64,000 nt of DNA from Spodoptera frugiperda (Eukaryota > Arthropoda > Insecta > Lepidoptera > Noctuidae), in the NCBI RefSeq assembly GCF_023101765.2, contig NC_064234.1, forward strand, positions 6,820,001 to 6,884,000, in the 5' to 3' direction. Below the pieces are notes generated by a model. The model worked only from the letters and a program-made list of their open reading frames with translations. It did no database searches and was not told the origin of the DNA. Within the stretch, counting starts at the first letter, position 1. Every line of letters starts with the position of its first letter. Both the position numbers and the translations under genes were made by a program. Shown here one piece after another: positions 58,332-64,000 of the stretch.

Positions 58332-61230
58332 ACGTTGGAGAAACTAAAATATTTTACAGAGAAATAAGGATAGGATTGATAATAAATTTATTCAATTTCC
58401 CTGACGTTACTGCATAGAATTGTTTTGTAGCCTACCTATATGAAGAGCGAGTCAATAAAATACCAAATAAAAAATGTAGGGTGCATTTGATTTAAAGTTG
58501 CAAATACTCAATGCATTATTATTATGTTCACTTAAAAGGTAGTACAAGGCAAAATTGTTATGTAAAAAAATTCAAACTTTTATCAACAGTTATTCGTGAT
58601 TTAAAAAATATTGTAAGTATACCTACTTATATTATGAAACTATATGGTCAATTTGTACAGGAATATTAATCACGTGGTTTTATTAGTAAATTCATGTACC
58701 TAAACTATCAGACTAGACCAATCCAACAAGTGCAGTCATTGTAGCAAAAGTAATCATAGAATATGAACTCTCGTCTGAGCTCAAGCTCCGACTGGCTATC
58801 GATTTATTACAATATACTGTGTTACAACATTTAAAAAAAAAATTCGTTTACGTATAAGTGATTGCACTCACGTAATAAATTAATTTAAGATATCATTTTA
58901 CACCCTTTATTAGGATAAAAAATATAAAATGTCTATTAAAAATGTAAGTAATTTGAAACCGTGTAAATAATTAAACATACGTGTTTTATCTACATATTTG
59001 GATACAACCAAAAGTGTGGAAAGATATTCAAAAAATCAAGTTATCATCTTGCATCGTAGTTTTATTATGATCTGGTACACGAAAGTTTTTAACCAAACAT
59101 TAATATTGTAAAATGTATAACGCCTATTAGAAGAAAAAATATATCTACCTACAGTCTAGTAAAAAGATTACGGAATACCTAAGCTAAATAAGGCATTGTT
59201 TAATTGTATTTATTAGGTTTTATTATTAGGTCTCAATACAACATTACCTACTTAAAATATAATGTCAGTACCTAAAATAAAGCTCTATCTCAAATCAAAC
59301 TACATTTAGTACCTAATTACATACTAGATCTAGATACTACTTAGTTATAGACATTTCGACATTATTATTCTAGACATTATTATTTATGACATCTGTGTTA
59401 ATACTGCAAATGTGGTGCATGTCTATAATTGGCATAAGCACTTTGATCTTGTGTCTTCATCTTGTCTTTCTTTAATGTTGGTGTTTATTCTGTTGACGTG
59501 CCTTATAATAATAAATAAATAAAATAAATAAATTTCGATGCTACGTCCATCTGAAGAAAATGTGTTATCTTTAATTTACCTCGATCTTATACTCGGCATA
59601 CATATAAATCCATCTTTGATTTTATGTCTCGATCCCTCTACGCAAACAAAAAAGTACACTGTAAAGATGATAACATGCTATAAAATCATGCCAAATGCCA
59701 ATGTCTGTTAAAAAAAGTAATGAACTGACCACTAACTTATTTGTCGAGAAGTAGTTAAAATATAATTATTTTATTTATGTTCTTGACTTAACCAGTTGCC
59801 GCCATATTTTATAAGTTCTGCCAGTCTTTTTTTTTTAATTTTCCTCTCTCAACTCAACATGGCTTTCTTGAGAGGAAAAACTAAAATAACGTTCATTAAG
59901 AAATTTTCTAAAAACACATTCAAAGTGATAGTTACTTTATTTCAAATTGGTCTAGTATGTGTACGCAAAAATTTATGGGAGATATAATGGAATAATTTTC
60001 GTTGTACCTAGCTGGTATAATTTTGCTCCGTGTTATAATTTTGCTCCGTGAACCACAAACCACATGCAAGAATATTGCGACGCCATTTTTGTTGTTATTG
60101 TACGATAAAGCTCCATAGATCTAGGTATTCTAGAGTTTAGTGAAACTTTATAGTCTTTGTAACGCAAAGCTATTTCCTAAAAATATTGATTTTGTTTTGA
60201 ATTTGGCGCCCACAAGAAATATGCTGTCAAAAGTTCGGTATGTATTGACAAATGACATTGACAACAGCCAATCATTGTCTTTGGTCAAGAAAAAGCTTAC
60301 GCTAACGCCTCTACCGGTAGCGGCATAAACTAAAAGAAAATTACTAAGTACTGCTTGGCAAAAAAAGTTTGATGCGGTGACAGCTGGAACTAAAAATCAT
60401 TGACTTTGGTTATTACTACTTCACTAGTACAACATTCTGAGTCAACATCTCGTTACCTCAGTGTTTTTCACAGATTTCACAAAATAACTTGTCTTATTTT
60501 TTTTTTATGTTGATAGGTATGTGTTGGGTCACCAAGCAATTTTAATCATTGAAAATTAAGCAATGTTAAATATTTTTTTCCTAAGTTTTACAAGGTACAT
60601 TATAATATTGTCTCTGTACAGGATAGTTCAAAGAAAGCCATATCGTAATGTGGTAAAAAACAAAAGCTTAAACATTAAAAACTACATAGCTAGTATTTTT
60701 CAATTTACGGCCACTTAAAATCTTATTCTCCTTGCAAATTTTACCTGCACAAAGAATTAATAATAATTATGTAGTATTATGAACTATAATCCGACTAATA
60801 TGTTTCAAAAATAAATTCTATTGCATAAATATCAAATCAATGTACTAAATGCTCTATTCAGAGATAAGCGATAAACGAAAAACTCGTAATTTTCTTGACT
60901 TTTTATAATATGTGCAATAGTATCTATTTTAAAAAATAGTGCGTTGAATTAAATATGCTCAATATGAAAATATTTTTTAGAACTAAGCCGTCTGCAACCA
61001 ACAATTATTGAACACCAATAAAATTATTAATATAAAATCGACTAAAGTGTAATCGATTACTCTAGAATATCTATGGTCAAATTAATTTTTATCTGTGGGC
61101 TGCACTAGTTGCAACGCAGCACGATACGAAGCAGGTTAAAAAAAAGTGTCTGTCAAACGAACCTGTCTAGAGCAAATTTGTGTGATTTTTGTAGTCTTGC
61201 TGTATGTTTGTACTCAAAATTATATAAATT
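58332..61230. other. Intergenic AT-rich DNA upstream of eIF1A
   Basis: Contains a (TAAA)n-type tract (59505-59533, possibly a retroposon tail) and an 18-bp period duplication of TATAATTTTGCTCCGTG (60016-60050). No gene is supported. The last about 150 bp should include the eIF1A promoter and leader. A T-rich acceptor-like TTTTTGTAG at about 61182-61190 hints at a 5' UTR intron. No TATA box is placed convincingly. Confidence 0.4.
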
Positions 61231-61677
61231 ATGCCGAAGAATAAAGGAAAAGGAGGTAAAAACAGAAGGAGAGGAAAGAACGAAAATGAAACAGAGAAAC
61301 GTGAGCTGGTCTTCAAGGAAGATGGACAGGAGTACGCCCAAGTCACAAAGATGCTCGGTAATGGCCGCTTGGAGGCCATGTGCTTTGATGGCATAAAACG
61401 TCTTTGTCATATCCGAGGGAAGTTACGAAAAAAAGTTTGGATAAACCAAGGTGACATTATACTAATAGGGTTGCGAGATTACCAAGACGCGAAGGCTGAT
61501 GTTATCTTGAAGTATACTCCAGATGAAGCTAGGAATCTGAAGACGTATGGAGAGTTCCCAGAAACAGTTCGAATCAATGAGACAGTGGTCTATTCTGTGG
61601 ATGGTCTGGATGAGGACATTGAATTTGGAGATGAGGTCAGTTCAGAAGATGAAGCTGATGCGGTAGATGCTATATAA
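61231..61677 (+). CDS. eIF1A: Eukaryotic translation initiation factor 1A
   Basis: The 148-residue product is complete and aligns end to end with animal eIF1A, which is usually about 144-148 residues. Residues 1-25 form the basic N-terminal tail (MPKNKGKGGKNRRRGKNENE). Residues about 26-95 are the OB fold, with the conserved KMLGNGRLEAMCFDGIKRLC and IRGKLRKKVWINQGDIILIG stretches. Residues 96-115 give the following helical part. Residues 116-148 are the acidic C-terminal tail, with DGLDEDIEFGDE close to the usual DDDEIQFDD type. eIF1A binds the A site of the 40S subunit with eIF1 and helps scanning and start-codon choice, then interacts with eIF5B. The gene has no intron in its coding region. 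No poly(A) tract or flanking duplication was seen, so a recent retrocopy is not indicated. The start is fixed by conservation of MPKNKGK. Confidence 0.98.
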   Translation: MPKNKGKGGKNRRRGKNENETEKRELVFKEDGQEYAQVTKMLGNGRLEAMCFDGIKRLCHIRGKLRKKVWINQGDIILIGLRDYQDAKADVILKYTPDEARNLKTYGEFPETVRINETVVYSVDGLDEDIEFGDEVSSEDEADAVDAI

Positions 61678-61732
61678 AAATTAGCACTATTATGTATACA
61701 GTAAGTCTATGTAAATTTGTTTTGCTGTTATG

Positions 61733-61738
61733 AATAAA
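61733..61738 (+). terminator. Poly(A) signal of eIF1A
   Basis: AATAAA lies 56 bases after the stop codon. TGTG-rich sequence (CTTTGTGATTTT) follows within 15 bases, as expected for a cleavage and polyadenylation site. The 3' UTR would be about 80-90 bases. Confidence 0.75.
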
Positions 61739-61759
61739 CATGACTTTGTGATTTTATAC

Positions 61760-63415
61760 ATTTAGTTCCCAAAATTATTTCATATACATACCTACATTGT
61801 GAATAATGTCTAAATCCTTTAGACACTCAGTATTTCTCCATACCATGTAAGTTTTTGTAATACATTAGCATTGTAATATCTAAATTAATATATTCTCATT
61901 ACAATAATTCTGTTAATTGTCACCAAATGAAATAATAGTTAAATTATTGTGCAACATTCCTTGAATTGATCCCATTCGTCGAGTCACAGATGAGAAATAC
62001 AAATAAGGAATGTACATACCTATCTATTAAATAATTATATCAACAACACTTCACTTCTATTATTTTATGCTTTCCTGGGTAATATAGTGTCACACTTCTT
62101 TCACAATAGTAAAATACATTCAAATATATGATTTATAAATATGATTATTTGTAATGTTACAAAAATTGGCACTGCAAGCAACTTTAGTGCCAGAAGATGA
62201 GCCATACTATTGTATATTATATTCAATCTAAACTTGACTCTATTTACTATGCAACTCAGTCTCGATATGTTTAGCGTTACTTAAAACATTCTCGTATTCT
62301 GTAATTCATAAAGATCTTGTTTTATGAAACAGTTTGTCAAATTATATCTTGTGTTTATATACCTTCATATATTCCAACTTCTTATACCATGAGATCAAAT
62401 AACATTAAGATAATATTATATTCTGTTACCTTATATAGAAATATACCTTGAGTTCATGTGAAAAACCTAGATTTATTAAATAATTTAACTTAAACATTAT
62501 ATTCTTTTCAAATGTGAGCAGCCAATTCCTATTTCCTCATAACACTATTGTTAAAAATCAATAAAAATTTATAAAAATAATAATTCTGGGACAGAAATTT
62601 AACAAAAATATATTGATACGGAACGCTTCTACAATCATTAAAAATCATTAAATTGTAATTGTTCTTGCTATTATTATGAATCATTAGTGACATACATTAG
62701 TTTAAACAAGCAATAGAAATATTTAGTTGAGGTCATAATTATCTAATCCAAATAATGGCTGTTTAGTTTGACCATTAGACCTAGATTTTACAGACATTTA
62801 GAATATACAATACAAACTAAAGGTAAGTGTTCCTTGAAGCCTAAACTATTTTTGTTTTGCATATCTCAATTTCAGTGTAGTTAGATTATAAATGATTCTA
62901 CATGGATTCAGGACTTTATATAATGTTTTCATACCTCATTGTTTTTAATTTTAAAATATGCAATACAAGTTACATATTTGCAAATGTGAGCTTTCTAAAC
63001 CTTTATGTATTTACTAAAAGGACAGTTTTTATAATCGGATAATGTGTACATTATATTCATAGGTGACTCATATCATGGTTAGAAAAGAATTAATTAATTG
63101 TCTTCTGGCTGAAATGATTATATTTTAGAGGGCAAGTAAGTATACAGAGCCTCATCATGAACCAGGTAGAAGAAATTTGTTGCCAACAACATGCAGCATT
63201 TTTTCAACAGTTGATTTGAGTACCATAATTACCACACTTGTCAAACGGCATGGTATTTTTTGTTTGTACAACAGCATGGTATGTTTTGCACACGGATTGT
63301 CTCCTGTGTCATGGAGCTTTTTTTATGACGTAGACAAACCTTCAAAAGGCGCCGTGCTTTGAGGATACAAGATTAGGGAGTATGATATTTTTACCTCACT
63401 AAAACCACCCTTGTT
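61760..63415. other. Intergenic AT-rich DNA downstream of eIF1A
   Basis: Strongly AT-rich with no gene. A + frame at 63177-63362 (MLPTTCSIFSTVDLSTIITT) is unrecognised and lacks splice support. Confidence 0.4.
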
Positions 63416-63740
63416 GGCAACTTCAACACCTGTAAGGGGCACCGAGTCCTTTTCAGATCTAATAGACCTGCTCCGGAGCCCCCACAGTGTAACGCCTGTT
63501 ACGGCACATCTCTAAAGAGACGTAAGTCTCCCATGACGCCTCACTGTGCAAGTTGTGCGGCAGCACATGACCACTGTGCCACCTTCTTCCCTGAGGTCAC
63601 GGGGTGGGCGCCTAGTGTCATGGAGCTACAATATTATTATATTATACATATAATACAGTTGTATATTAAAATAGGTATCTCCCTGGATATGATACCTGGA
63701 ACAAAAATTATCCACGTAGGAATTGAGCCACAATAGCCGG
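63416..63740 (+). other. GC-richer degenerate segment, possible retroelement relic
   Basis: A + frame reads CNACYGTSLKRRKSPMTPHC then ASCAAAHDHCATFFPEVTGW, with Cys/His spacing that hints at a decayed zinc-binding motif of a retrotransposon ORF. Composition is richer in GC than the flanks. The similarity is too weak to assign a family. Confidence 0.2.
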
Positions 63741-64000
63741 TTACCCAGGCACTCCGGACAATCGAGGTATGGTATGATAGGTATAGGCAAATAAGAAAAA
63801 TCAAGTTGAAGAAAGTACGTTCGACGGCGTGATGAACAAATTATGGAGGTGAGTACGTAAGCGATGTTCCTAATAAAGTTATAATTTATTATACGAGTTA
63901 TATTGCGATAATTCGATTCAATAGCAAGGCCGATTTTACAGACAGGTCACATATTATCGTCTCTGTAATAAAAATGAATCGTAGAATGTTCTGCTAGTAA

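Noticed and set aside
61153..61410. Minus-strand frames over eIF1A
   Set aside because: Antisense of a conserved gene with no independent support.
1..64000. CRISPR arrays, bacterial operons, prophage or plasmid systems
   Set aside because: Repeat, intron and codon features are those of an insect nuclear genome; no regularly spaced repeats with unique spacers were found.

Overview
This window reads as a piece of nuclear genome from a lepidopteran insect, a moth or butterfly. It is AT-rich and gene-poor, with long non-coding stretches and small GC-rich islands. It carries repeat families typical of Lepidoptera: tRNA-derived SINEs with a GGTTCGATTCCCGG-type B box, short Helitron-like elements ending in CTAG, an R1-like LINE tail, and the repeat that begins GGCCAAGTGCGAGTCGGAC. 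I cannot fix the species from sequence alone. There is no sign of bacterial operons, CRISPR, plasmid or prophage.

Genes. The one certain gene is an intronless, complete eIF1A coding region (61231-61677, + strand) with its own poly(A) signal. The next best is a minus-strand first coding exon at 29655-29925. It encodes a proline-rich, transcription-factor-like N-terminus, ends in a perfect GTAAGT donor, and lies below a CpG-rich 5' region (30100-30420). A 90-base exon at 20391-20480 fits its splice phase. A short two-exon gene on the + strand (21249-21725) has strong splice sites and matching phases. A small minus-strand ORF (8609-8773) has a lysine/proline-rich start and an EF-hand-like beginning. 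Further candidate exons at 13.5 kb, 18.8-19.0 kb and 36.9-37.2 kb are weak.

Mobile DNA. The striking region is 39038-44529. It is a 5.5-kb hAT-like element with long inverted ends and a perfect 8-bp target duplication (GGCGCGCC), inserted into a CpG-rich island. Inside it are a 5'-truncated and frameshifted R1-like LINE, a copy of the GGCCAAGTGCGAGTC repeat, and a nested element with 174-176 bp near-identical inverted arms bounded by TTAA (piggyBac-like). Inside that lie a tRNA-like segment and a GC-rich palindromic repeat. Other elements are a head-to-tail dimer of a Helitron-like element (56403-57207), a 1.5-kb Helitron-like element with a 42-bp tandem repeat and a nested inverted insertion (54124-55607), a MITE with a 13-bp minisatellite (58009-58331), and about eight SINE copies in both orientations.

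Layout. 1-8.6 kb: intergenic, two SINEs, one Helitron-like copy, a CTCF-like site. 8.6-30.4 kb: candidate exons in a sparse landscape dotted with GC islands, consistent with a large developmental-regulator locus (inference). 30.4-39 kb: intergenic with SINEs and islands. 39-44.5 kb: nested transposon complex. 44.5-61 kb: repeat-rich intergenic DNA. 61.2-61.7 kb: eIF1A, followed by AT-rich DNA and a degenerate GC-richer segment near the end. I found no convincing undescribed biological system; the nested transposon complex and the unidentified genes are the best leads.
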